Assembly (NCBI GenBank): GCA_002841375.1 | Contig: PGZO01000004.1 | Location: forward strand, 156,470-220,469 | Direction: 5' to 3' | DNA length: 64,000 nt | From: Firmicutes bacterium HGW-Firmicutes-7 | GTDB lineage: Bacteria > Bacillota > Clostridia > Lachnospirales > Vallitaleaceae | Part shown: positions 25,691 through 32,592 of the stretch, piece by piece | Position numbering within the stretch: the stretch's first letter is position 1 | Layout of the letters: each line of letters starts with the position of its first letter | Program-made: the position numbers and the translations under genes | The notes under the pieces: model-generated | What the model was told of the DNA's origin: nothing | The model's input: the letters and a program-made list of their open reading frames with translations, nothing else | Databases searched by the model: none

Positions 25691-25721
25691 TTGACTCTCA
25701 CATGGTGGTAGGGTTTAGTAT
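25691..25721 (+). promoter_or_regulatory. MerR-type promoter/operator with 19-base spacer
   Basis: TTGACT (25691-25696) and TAGTAT (25716-25721) are separated by 19 bases, the over-long spacing that MerR activators correct. The spacer holds an imperfect palindrome, ACTCTCACATGG at 25694 mirrored by GGTAGGGT ending at 25714, close to BmrR/TipA-type operators. It lies between the MerR gene and the TrmO gene. Confidence 0.7.
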
Positions 25722-25759
25722 GAAATGGAAGATAAATAAAAAAAATAGGAGGTTTTATC

Positions 25760-26236
25760 ATGAAAAAATTTGTAGTAAACCCGATTGGGAAAATTAGAAT
25801 TTGTGAGGATGCAATGTTTGTAGAACTGGATGAAAAGTATATTCCTGCCTTAAAGGAGCTGAAGGGATTCAGCCATGTAAATGTCATATGGTGGTTTGAT
25901 GACTTTGATCATGAAGAAGCGAGAAGCGTTCTAGAGGTTTCAGCTCCATATAAAAACTCACCCGAAATTATGGGCATATTTTCTACAAGGTCACCCGTAA
26001 GACCAAATCCAATAGCCTTGACGGCAGCTCAGATTATAAATATCGACCTTGAAAAAGGTATCATCCAAATAGCCTTTATTGACGCTAATGATGGCACGCC
26101 AGTCATTGATTTAAAACCTTATACGCCAAGTCTCGATAGAGTGGAAATGCCAGAGGTTCCAAAATGGTGTAGCCATTGGCCTAAAAGTCTTGAAAAATCG
26201 GGCGACTTTGATTGGGAAAAGGAAATGAATTTTTAA
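25760..26236 (+). CDS. trmO: tRNA (N6-threonylcarbamoyladenosine37-N6)-methyltransferase TrmO-like
   Basis: 158-residue TsaA/YaeB-family protein, a SAM-dependent methyltransferase with an unusual beta-barrel fold; E. coli TrmO methylates t6A37 of some threonine tRNAs. Seen: N-terminal VNPIGKIR, the central FSTRSPVRPNPIALTAAQI signature and DGTPVIDLKPYTPSLD. This is the short form lacking the C-terminal domain of the E. coli enzyme. Start follows AATAGGAGG. Preceded by a MerR-type promoter, so it seems inducible by whatever the MerR protein senses, which is unusual for a tRNA-modification gene. Short TrmO-like proteins may have other substrates. Confidence 0.82.
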   Translation: MKKFVVNPIGKIRICEDAMFVELDEKYIPALKELKGFSHVNVIWWFDDFDHEEARSVLEVSAPYKNSPEIMGIFSTRSPVRPNPIALTAAQIINIDLEKGIIQIAFIDANDGTPVIDLKPYTPSLDRVEMPEVPKWCSHWPKSLEKSGDFDWEKEMNF

Positions 26237-26304
26237 CTAACGTAGCAAGCACCCCACTATAAAGAAGATGCTTTTCTATCTTCATTATAAAGAGTATATT
26301 TTTA

Positions 26305-26339
26305 AATTAGCCACCTCCTTATCTAGGGGGTGGCTAATT
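26305..26339. terminator. Bidirectional terminator hairpin
   Basis: A near-perfect 15-base stem pairs 26305-26319 with 26325-26339 (core TTAGCCACC/GGTGGCTAA) around a 5-base loop, between TrmO and the convergent ABC transporter operon. Confidence 0.8.
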
Positions 26340-26388
26340 AATTATGAATTGTAACACCAAAGATGATGATACATGTAAATTGTGCGAC

Positions 26389-27180
26389 CTATTCTAGGTT
26401 TAATTTTTTCTTTAAAAGTAATTGAGTCAGTATAAAACTGCCGATGCCCAAGATTGCTACATTAATGAAGCTGAATAGGAATAGTACCTGTATTTGATAA
26501 TTGATAGTCATGCTTGAATCTGAAAATTCAATAAAATTACCTAGCCCATATCCTAAGAGTGCTATTACAATTTGACATACTATGGTAAGCGCAACATACA
26601 TACCAAAGGAAGCCAGAAGTTGATGTTTATTGAAAAGGTGACCAAGTGCAATAGCACTATAAATCAACACGATGTTGGCCGCAAGACCAAGTACTGCCAA
26701 AATAGTGAGTTCAAAACTAAATAAATAACCATTCATACCAAATTCACGTTCTAGTGTTTCAAAAATTATGGGTATTTCTCCCAGAGGAAGACTTTTATGT
26801 GCAATGATGAAGATGGAAGTAGCTGCGATGATTCCACTGGAAATGATCCAAAGCATAGCAATCAATAATTTGCTTAAAATATGCTTCCATGTCTGAACAG
26901 GCAGCGTAAACATTAGATACCCCTCATCACCTAGAAGGTTTTTATAAAACCGTTGTATCATGACAACCAGTGTCATAACTAGTATACCTACCATGATTGT
27001 AATGTATATGACCATGCTAATAATAGATGTAACAGAATAGAGGAAACTAGTGTTAAGTGCCTCACTAGGTATAGAAAATAAGAGGCTATTGATACCAGCA
27101 AAAATTAGTAATGCAACGTATAAGGGCAAAAGCAAACGGGAAGTTGCCCGTATTTCATATTTCAATAGTTTAATTAACAT
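26389..27180 (-). CDS. ABC transporter permease (ABC-2 type)
   Basis: 263-residue membrane protein with about six hydrophobic segments, resembling the permease of YtrB/EcsB- or BcrA-type exporters. After LIKLLKYEIRATSRLLLPLY come paired helices and the cytoplasmic loop GDEGYLMFTLPVQTWKHILSK, a pattern common in Firmicute ABC-2 permeases. Its start overlaps the ATPase gene by 7 bases. Together with the ATPase and GntR genes it forms a three-gene operon; the role may be antibiotic or cell-wall stress export, by analogy with YtrA-controlled systems. Confidence 0.83.
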   Translation of the reverse strand: MLIKLLKYEIRATSRLLLPLYVALLIFAGINSLLFSIPSEALNTSFLYSVTSIISMVIYITIMVGILVMTLVVMIQRFYKNLLGDEGYLMFTLPVQTWKHILSKLLIAMLWIISSGIIAATSIFIIAHKSLPLGEIPIIFETLEREFGMNGYLFSFELTILAVLGLAANIVLIYSAIALGHLFNKHQLLASFGMYVALTIVCQIVIALLGYGLGNFIEFSDSSMTINYQIQVLFLFSFINVAILGIGSFILTQLLLKKKLNLE

Positions 27181-27872
27181 TTGAATACCTCCCTAAACAA
27201 AGCATCAACAGATTTACCTGTCTCATCTCGAATTTCATCCACTGTTTTCGTATAAACCACTTGACCCTCCTTAAGGAAAATAATATCATCAAGTACTTTC
27301 TCAATATCTGAGATCAGGTGAGTAGATATGATCACAGTCGAATTTTCACTATAGTTACCAATAATTGTGTTTAAGATATAATCTCTGGCTGCGGGGTCTA
27401 CGCCTCCGATCGGCTCATCTAGTAAATAAAGCTGAGCCTTGCGGCTCATCACTAGGATTAGCTGAACTTTTTCCTTCGTACCCTTTGATAAGGTCTTCAG
27501 CTTGTCGGTTGGATTGATATTGAGCCTTTTGAGCATGTCATAAGCCTTTTCGAGATCAAAATCAGCATAAAAATCCTTGAAAAGGTAAATGATTTCGGAT
27601 ACCTTCATCCAGTCGTTCAAATAAGTCCTTTCAGGGAGGTAGGAAACGATCTTTTTGGTTTCAATGCCTGGATTTTTCCCGCCTATAAGAATTTCGCCGC
27701 TTGTAGGGGTAAGGAGTTCATTACAAAGCTTAATTAAAGTACTTTTGCCACTTCCGTTAGGGCCTAAGAGTCCTACAATTTTCCCAGGGGCTATATTAAG
27801 GCTTACATTATCAAGGGCTTTCTTTTTGCCATAGCTTTTTGTGAGGTTTTTACACTCTAGAATCATATTCAT
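27174..27872 (-). CDS. ABC transporter ATP-binding protein
   Basis: 232-residue ABC ATPase. Walker A LLGPNGSGKSTLIKL near residues 35-50, signature region LSKGTKEKVQLILVMSRK, Walker B AQLYLLDEPIGGVDP, switch His in STHLIS. The signature LSKGTKEKV is the variant usual for BcrA/YtrB-type exporters. It overlaps the GntR gene by 23 bases upstream and the permease by 7 bases downstream, so the three are tightly coupled. It energises export of an unknown substrate. Confidence 0.9.
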   Translation of the reverse strand: MNMILECKNLTKSYGKKKALDNVSLNIAPGKIVGLLGPNGSGKSTLIKLCNELLTPTSGEILIGGKNPGIETKKIVSYLPERTYLNDWMKVSEIIYLFKDFYADFDLEKAYDMLKRLNINPTDKLKTLSKGTKEKVQLILVMSRKAQLYLLDEPIGGVDPAARDYILNTIIGNYSENSTVIISTHLISDIEKVLDDIIFLKEGQVVYTKTVDEIRDETGKSVDALFREVFKC

Positions 27873-28242
27873 TTTCTCTCATCTCCTCTAATATCTTTGT
27901 TATATTGGATAGAATATCCTTCCGCGAAAACCCTAAGTTGATCATTTTTTCAAGGAATTCGCGGATTTGTTCTCGAGCTATTTTGTCTTTAATTTGTATA
28001 ACCATGTTCGCATCCTCTGTAATGAATCGACCGCTTGTACGTTGGGTATACAGAAGTCCATCTTCTTCAAGCCTAACCAGGGCTCTTTGCATAGTGTTGG
28101 GGTTCACTGCAGCTTCCTCAGCTAAGTCCCGAACTGAGGGGAGTTTTGAACCAAGAGCATAGACGCCTGAACATATTTTTAACTCAAGTTGTTCTATTAA
28201 CTGAGCATAGATCGGCCGGTCTGATTTTAAATCCCACGACAT
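27850..28242 (-). CDS. GntR-family regulator (YtrA subfamily)
   Basis: 130 residues: GntR winged helix at the N-terminus (PIYAQLIEQLELKICSGVYA, LPSVRDLAEEAAVNPNTMQRAL) and a short C-terminal helical tail. The short form is typical of the YtrA subfamily, which represses adjacent ABC exporter genes. AAGGAG precedes the ATG and lies inside a 46-base perfect palindrome, the probable operator (28252-28297). Confidence 0.9.
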   Translation of the reverse strand: MSWDLKSDRPIYAQLIEQLELKICSGVYALGSKLPSVRDLAEEAAVNPNTMQRALVRLEEDGLLYTQRTSGRFITEDANMVIQIKDKIAREQIREFLEKMINLGFSRKDILSNITKILEEMRENEYDSRV

Positions 28243-28251
28243 GATATCACT

Positions 28252-28297
28252 CCTTCTGTATTATTGTATTAAGTGCTTAATACAATAATACAGAAGG
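28252..28297. promoter_or_regulatory. 46-base perfect palindrome at the GntR-ABC operon start
   Basis: Bases 28252-28273 are the exact reverse complement of 28276-28297 (22-base arms, central TG). The arms contain CTGTATTATTGTATTAAG. The proximal arm includes the ribosome binding site of the GntR gene. YtrA-type regulators bind such palindromes; as RNA the arms would also fold into a hairpin that hides the ribosome binding site. Confidence 0.8.
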
Positions 28298-28457
28298 AAT
28301 AGCAATATGTCAATACTTTTTTTGATCGACCTAGTTAACATGTAAAAAATGTGATAAAATGTTGTTATAGCGTAAAAATATCTATTTCTTATACTGCAGG
28401 AGCACATTCAGCATGATAGATTTATTAAATCATTAAATAAATAAGGAGCAACAAAAA

Positions 28458-29276
28458 ATGAAAAAAATTATTTTTATCGATATAGATGGTACTTTATTGG
28501 ACATTAAAACGGGTATACCGCATTCTTCAGTTCAAGCTATTCGAAAAGCCAGAAAAAAGGGTCATAAGATCTTTGTTTGTACGGGAAGAGCAAGATCACA
28601 AGTTGGGCCTTCCATTTTAAATATTGGATTTGACGGATGTGTTTATTCAGCAGGAACAGTTGTAGAAGTAGGGGAGCAAAGGGTCTATATGGATAAGCTT
28701 GATGCTCAAATGGTGGCTTCTATTGTTAAAGATTTGGAGCATATGGGCATTGGATATATATTAGAGGGATATGATTATTGCTATGTCAATCAGATCGCAG
28801 CTGATTATTTTTCCGGTATACATAAAGATGCAGTCACCGATGAAACCGTCTCCTATATAAATGAAAGAAAAATAAAAACAATTCAGGAGTACGAACCAAG
28901 GGACATCATAAATAAGCTCTCATTTTTCGCACATCATCAAGATGAAATATTAAAAATAAAAGATCTCTATGGCGCAAAATTTGACTTTATGATCCACGAA
29001 AGTAAACCGTCTGAAATGATTCCTGCTGAGCTCACCCTGCCAGGCATTTCGAAGGCATCGGGTATGGATATTGTTCTTGACTGCCTTGCTGCCAGATTAG
29101 AACAAACCATCAGCTTTGGCGACAGTCGTAACGATATGGAAATGGTTGAACACGCGAACCTGGGCATTTGTATGGGTAATGGGATCAATGCGCTGAAAGA
29201 GATCGCCGATCACGTTACGGACACACTTCAAAATGATGGAATCTATAAGGCATTTGAAATACATGGGCTTTTATAG
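28458..29276 (+). CDS. Cof-type HAD-superfamily phosphatase
   Basis: 272-residue HAD hydrolase of the Cof (IIB) subfamily: motif I FIDIDGTLLD with nucleophile Asp, VCTGRARS motif II, type C2b cap in the middle, Lys of PGISKASG and motif IV GDSRNDMEM. Likely a cytosolic sugar-phosphate, flavin or nucleotide phosphatase; the family is promiscuous. AAGGAGC precedes ATG. Monocistronic. Confidence 0.9.
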   Translation: MKKIIFIDIDGTLLDIKTGIPHSSVQAIRKARKKGHKIFVCTGRARSQVGPSILNIGFDGCVYSAGTVVEVGEQRVYMDKLDAQMVASIVKDLEHMGIGYILEGYDYCYVNQIAADYFSGIHKDAVTDETVSYINERKIKTIQEYEPRDIINKLSFFAHHQDEILKIKDLYGAKFDFMIHESKPSEMIPAELTLPGISKASGMDIVLDCLAARLEQTISFGDSRNDMEMVEHANLGICMGNGINALKEIADHVTDTLQNDGIYKAFEIHGLL

Positions 29277-29345
29277 ATCATAGAAAAAGGACTATTAGAT
29301 TCTATCCTGGCGATGTAGCTGGGGTAGATTTTTATTTGTGAATTA

Positions 29346-29495
29346 TTATTTCATTCTTAACCATATGAGCTGCCGCTTAGTTACTGTTACACCATCCTTA
29401 TTCTCAATATCTTCAACACCTTGTATGAAGACTATTCTCACAGTTTCTCTTTCTCGAATATCCATGATGCCGTATAATAGATAATTCTCTATCAT
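29346..29495 (-). CDS. Possible 49-residue peptide or gene remnant
   Basis: On the minus strand an open frame of 49 codons begins MIENYLLYGIMDIRERETV and ends TKRQLIWLRMK. It has no recognisable ribosome binding site and no domain I know; it might be the tail of a lost gene. The remainder of the 29277-29650 gap holds nothing else I can support. Confidence 0.25.
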   Translation of the reverse strand: MIENYLLYGIMDIRERETVRIVFIQGVEDIENKDGVTVTKRQLIWLRMK

Positions 29496-29650
29496 ATAAA
29501 TATTATTTACTAGTTAATATATTGAGTTTTTAAGTTGTTAGAAATTTAATTTATAGGTATAATATAAGCAACTAACTGTAGATGGTAATCATGAAGTAAA
29601 TTTTAGTTCAATGGGATTCCTACATCAACGGAAGTATTAATGATAAATGA

Positions 29651-30178
29651 TTGTTAATAGAAAGAGGAAGAAGCTATGTTCGTAACAACGCAGTCTTGGA
29701 TTTAAAGATATCAAAGGGTATTGTTATGGCGGTGGTGCTGGGAAGTGGGGCGAAACCCTACGTTGTTAAGATTCAGATAGATACCCTAAGCAGTAAGAAA
29801 TGGGATCAGGTGACTGAGTTATGCAATCATAGGATTGATTCCCTAGAACAGTTGATTGAGGGAAAATTTCCCAAGGAATTAGAAGTTTTATTTACGGAGA
29901 AAAAATATGGATTATTCCCAGCCCCTAAAGTAATACATTCCTCCTGTAATTGTCCAGACTACGCAATCATGTGTAAGCATGTAGCGGCAGTATTATATGG
30001 GATTGGGACTAGATTAGATGCAAATCCAATGCTCTTTTTTGAGCTTCGTGATATAAATAGTCAGGAGCTTGTGAAAAAATCAATGGAAAGAAAACTGGAA
30101 AATATGCTAAAGAATGCTGGAAAGAAAAGCAAACGAGAGACTGCTGCCAAGGATGTATTGGATATATTTGGATTGTAA
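29651..30178 (+). pseudogene. SWIM zinc-finger protein, N-terminally truncated
   Basis: The frame reads LLIERGRSYVRNNAVLDLKI..., which in full-length SWIM family proteins starts around residue 60-90. The preceding conserved region is missing, and no remnant is found upstream in another frame. The zinc finger itself is intact: CNCPDYAIMCKHVAAVLYG (CxCx6CxH). The only starts are TTG 29651 or internal codons, with poor ribosome binding sites. SWIM fingers bind DNA or proteins and often accompany SNF2 helicases; none is present here. Probably a relic, although a short expressed protein cannot be excluded. Confidence 0.6.
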
Positions 30179-30237
30179 GATAAAAGGTTCGGTTTCATAT
30201 ACAATAAATGTTATATTTCTAATTGAGGGGAGAAGGA

Positions 30238-31593
30238 ATGATGACTGATAAAATTGCAAGAATTGATTTGAAAGAAACAAATAGGATTGAGTTTAAAAGA
30301 GAGCTTAATGATAAATTGGAAAAAGAAGTTATTGGGTTTCTGAACAATAACGAAGGCGGGCATATCTATATTGGAATAGATGATGATGGCTACCTTCATC
30401 CCATTGATAATATTGATGCATTGCAATTGAAAATTAAAGATAGGATAAAACATAATATTTATCCATCAACTATGGGATTGTTTGATGTAAGCCTTGAAAG
30501 TTTGGAGGATGAAGCATATATCAAAGTGACAGTAGCAAGTGGCTCGGAAAAGCCTTATTATATAAAAAGCTTTGGTATGTCGCCAAAAGGCTGCTTTTTA
30601 AGAATAGGAAGTGCTACTGAACCTATGACTAATAATATGATTGAAGATTTATTTGCCAGAAGGACAAGAAATTCGATTGGGAAGATAAAATCTCCCAAGA
30701 AAAGATTGACATTCAATCAACTGAAAATCTATTATCAAGAACAAGGATACGAACTAAATGAGCGATTTATAGAAAGTTTAGAGTTAATGATTGATGAGGA
30801 TTACAATTATGCAGCTTATCTTTTATCAGATGACAATGGTGTTTCAATTAAAGTGGGGAAATATGATGGAATAGATCGTTGTGAATTGGTTGAGAATAAT
30901 GAATACGGATATTGTTCGTTGATTAAAGCTACAAATCGAGTTTTGGATAAATTGAAAATTGAGAATACTACGCTCACGAAAATTACTGGAGATGCTCAAA
31001 GAATTGAAAAAAAGCTTGTTGATGAAGTGGCGCTTAGAGAAGCAGTAATTAATGCAATTATTCACAATGACTATTCGAATGAAATCCCGCCAAAATTCGA
31101 ACTTTTTTCTGACAGAATTGAAATTACATCTTCAGGTGGCCTTATACAAGGTATGGAAGAAAGCGAATTTTTCAGCGGTATATCCGTTCCAAGAAATAAG
31201 GAGCTTATGCGCGTGTTTAAAGACCTCGAACTTGTTGAACACTTGGGATCAGGTATTGCAAGAATTTTGAGAAAATATGATAAATCTATATATCAGATAT
31301 CTAATAATTATATTAGGGTTGTATTTCCGATTATTCACAAAGATGACCTATTGCAAGATAATGTCGGTAATTATGTCGGTATAAATGTCGGTAATTATGT
31401 CGGTATAAATTCTACTGAAAAGAAAGTATTAGAACTACTTAGTTCCAATCCAACTACTTCAATAAAGAACATTGCACAAGAAATGGAACTGAGTTCAAGA
31501 CATGTTGAGAGGATATTTAAAAATCTTAAAGAGATAGGAATAGTTGAGAGGGTTGGTTCTAATAGAAATGGAAAATGGAAAGTTAATATATAA
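30238..31593 (+). CDS. AlbA_2 (Schlafen AAA_4) domain regulator with C-terminal winged helix
   Basis: About 451 residues. N-terminal AlbA_2 putative DNA-binding domain (ESxxxEFK-like IDLKETNRIEFKRELND, NNNEGGHIYIGIDDDG), then a HATPase_c_4/RecG-like C-terminal domain (ALREAVINAIIHNDYS, SSGGLIQGM, EHLGSGIARIL) and a terminal winged helix (ISIKNIAQEMELSSRHVERI-like). These proteins are thought to be transcriptional regulators. Between the last two domains lies an exact 24-base tandem duplication (31360-31407) encoding NVGNYVGI twice. GGGGAGAAGG sets the start at ATG 30238 or 30241. Not linked to an obvious target gene. Confidence 0.82.
   Translation: MMTDKIARIDLKETNRIEFKRELNDKLEKEVIGFLNNNEGGHIYIGIDDDGYLHPIDNIDALQLKIKDRIKHNIYPSTMGLFDVSLESLEDEAYIKVTVASGSEKPYYIKSFGMSPKGCFLRIGSATEPMTNNMIEDLFARRTRNSIGKIKSPKKRLTFNQLKIYYQEQGYELNERFIESLELMIDEDYNYAAYLLSDDNGVSIKVGKYDGIDRCELVENNEYGYCSLIKATNRVLDKLKIENTTLTKITGDAQRIEKKLVDEVALREAVINAIIHNDYSNEIPPKFELFSDRIEITSSGGLIQGMEESEFFSGISVPRNKELMRVFKDLELVEHLGSGIARILRKYDKSIYQISNNYIRVVFPIIHKDDLLQDNVGNYVGINVGNYVGINSTEKKVLELLSSNPTTSIKNIAQEMELSSRHVERIFKNLKEIGIVERVGSNRNGKWKVNI
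31360..31407 (+). repeat. Two exact 24-base tandem repeats inside the AlbA_2 gene
   Basis: The unit begins AATGTCGGTAATTATG and occurs at 31360-31383 and 31384-31407 without a mismatch. Each unit encodes NVGNYVGI in frame. Copy-number changes would alter linker length without breaking the frame. Confidence 0.85.
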
Positions 31594-31595
31594 AC

Positions 31596-31707
31596 TACCA
31601 CTTGGATTATTTTACAAATAAAATTCATTTTGCAGGCCATTATGTAGCCATGTATGGATATGATGAAAGTTTTGCTTATTTAGTAGATACGAAACAACAA
31701 GGTAGTA
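31596..31707 (+). pseudogene. Fragment of a BtrH-domain gene
   Basis: Reads in frame YHLDYFTNKIHFAGHYVAMYG..., then DTKQQGS. By eye it differs at about 10 of 111 bases from 34449-34559 inside the intact BtrH-domain gene 2.8 kb downstream. No start codon and no flanking homology: the similarity begins immediately after the AlbA_2 stop and ends at GGTAGT. It is therefore a diverged partial copy left by duplication or recombination. Confidence 0.8.
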
Positions 31708-31710
31708 ATA

Positions 31711-31854
31711 CACCGTCAAGATCCTAAAGTATGGAAAGATTTAAAAGAGAATTGGGATGAAGTATTTGCATCTATGGAGGTCGATATAAACGTAATTACA
31801 AAGATTAGGCGATTAGGTAGTATTACAGAATCATTTAAAAGTAATAAAAAGTAA
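31711..31854 (+). pseudogene. C-terminal fragment of a spore germination protein (GerC type)
   Basis: 47 codons ending at a stop: HRQDPKVWKDLKENWDEVF, then ASMEVDINVITKIRRLGSI and a short Lys-rich tail. This matches the C-terminal end of Ger(x)C-family germinant receptor lipoproteins (PxxW..i...W.e.F...ev.v.v...i...G.i). The rest of the gene is absent. It is fused directly behind the BtrH fragment in a different frame, so both are pieces of a recombination scar. Confidence 0.65.
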
Positions 31855-31871
31855 CTATAAGTAGTTACCTC

Positions 31872-31904
31872 AGACTGTCGAAAAAATCGACAGTCTCTTT
31901 TGCT
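31872..31904 (+). terminator. Intrinsic terminator retained after the GerC fragment
   Basis: A perfect 10-base stem AGACTGTCGA (31872-31881) / TCGACAGTCT (31887-31896) with a short A-rich loop, followed by CTTTTGCTT. Probably the original terminator of the lost germination operon. Confidence 0.8.
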
Positions 31905-31951
31905 TCTACTGATGTAGAAGCCTTCTCTAATCCAAAGGTACATAAAGTTTC

Positions 31952-31996
31952 TTGACAAATGGAATACTTCCGTATAATATTGAATATATATTCAAT
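31952..31996 (+). promoter_or_regulatory. Promoter and palindromic operator of the TetR operon
   Basis: TTGACA (31952-31957) is followed by overlapping -10 candidates TATAAT (31973-31978) and TAATAT (31975-31980; 17-base spacer). A perfect 18-base palindrome, ATTGAATATATATTCAAT, occupies 31979-31996 at the start-site region. This is a typical TetR autorepression layout. A half-site, ATTCAATAT, recurs just before the start codon. Confidence 0.72.
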
Positions 31997-32014
31997 GAAT
32001 GGAGATTCAATATT

Positions 32015-32590
32015 ATGGGAGTTCGTGAAGAACAAAAAGAAAAACGACGTAAAGAAATTCTTGTGGCAGGGCTTGATATGTTTATCCGAAAGGGATATGC
32101 CTCAACAAAAATCAGTGACATTACAGAGCAGGTCGGTATGAGTGTAGGGCTTTTGTTTCATTATTTCAAATCAAAGGAAAAGTTGTATGAAGAACTGATA
32201 ACAATCGGTATTTCAGGACCAATGAGCGTCATGGCTCCCACAGATATGGAACCAATCAAGTTTTTTGAGAGTACCGCGAAACAGATTTTTCACTATCTCC
32301 AATCGGACTCGTTTACCGCTAAGATGTTTGTACTGATGAGTCAGGCGTTTTATAACGAAGCAGCACCTCAAAGTATTAAAGACAAGTTAAGTAATTTTGA
32401 TATTTATACACCCACAACTCTGTTAATTCAAAAAGGTCAGGTAAATGGCACAATTCGGGAGGGTGATCCTTATGCACTGGCAATCGCTTATTGGTGTGCC
32501 ATTCAAGGCATTGCAGAACAAATCGCCGTGAATCCCGATACTCCCTGTCCTGAAAGTGAATGGATTATAGATATTATAAGGAGGAAATGA
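32015..32590 (+). CDS. TetR-family transcriptional regulator
   Basis: 191 residues. N-terminal TetR helix-turn-helix: GLDMFIRKGYASTKISDITE followed by QVGMSVGLLFHYFKSKEKLY. The C-terminal domain is a helical ligand pocket. ATG 32015 is chosen because GGAG at 32001-32004 precedes it and the palindromic operator at 31979-31996 lies upstream; the longer frame from 31952 would run through the promoter. Its stop overlaps the ribosome-binding region of the oxidoreductase gene, so it is first gene and probable repressor of a TetR / oxidoreductase / BtrH-domain operon. Confidence 0.88.
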   Translation: MGVREEQKEKRRKEILVAGLDMFIRKGYASTKISDITEQVGMSVGLLFHYFKSKEKLYEELITIGISGPMSVMAPTDMEPIKFFESTAKQIFHYLQSDSFTAKMFVLMSQAFYNEAAPQSIKDKLSNFDIYTPTTLLIQKGQVNGTIREGDPYALAIAYWCAIQGIAEQIAVNPDTPCPESEWIIDIIRRK

Positions 32591-32592
32591 TG

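Noticed and set aside
30211..30453. Minus-strand frame over the start of the AlbA_2 gene
   Set aside because: Completely overlaps the N-terminal domain of a recognisable protein and has no start signal.
31360..31407. CRISPR-like repeat
   Set aside because: The units are directly adjacent without spacers, in frame, and within a coding region.
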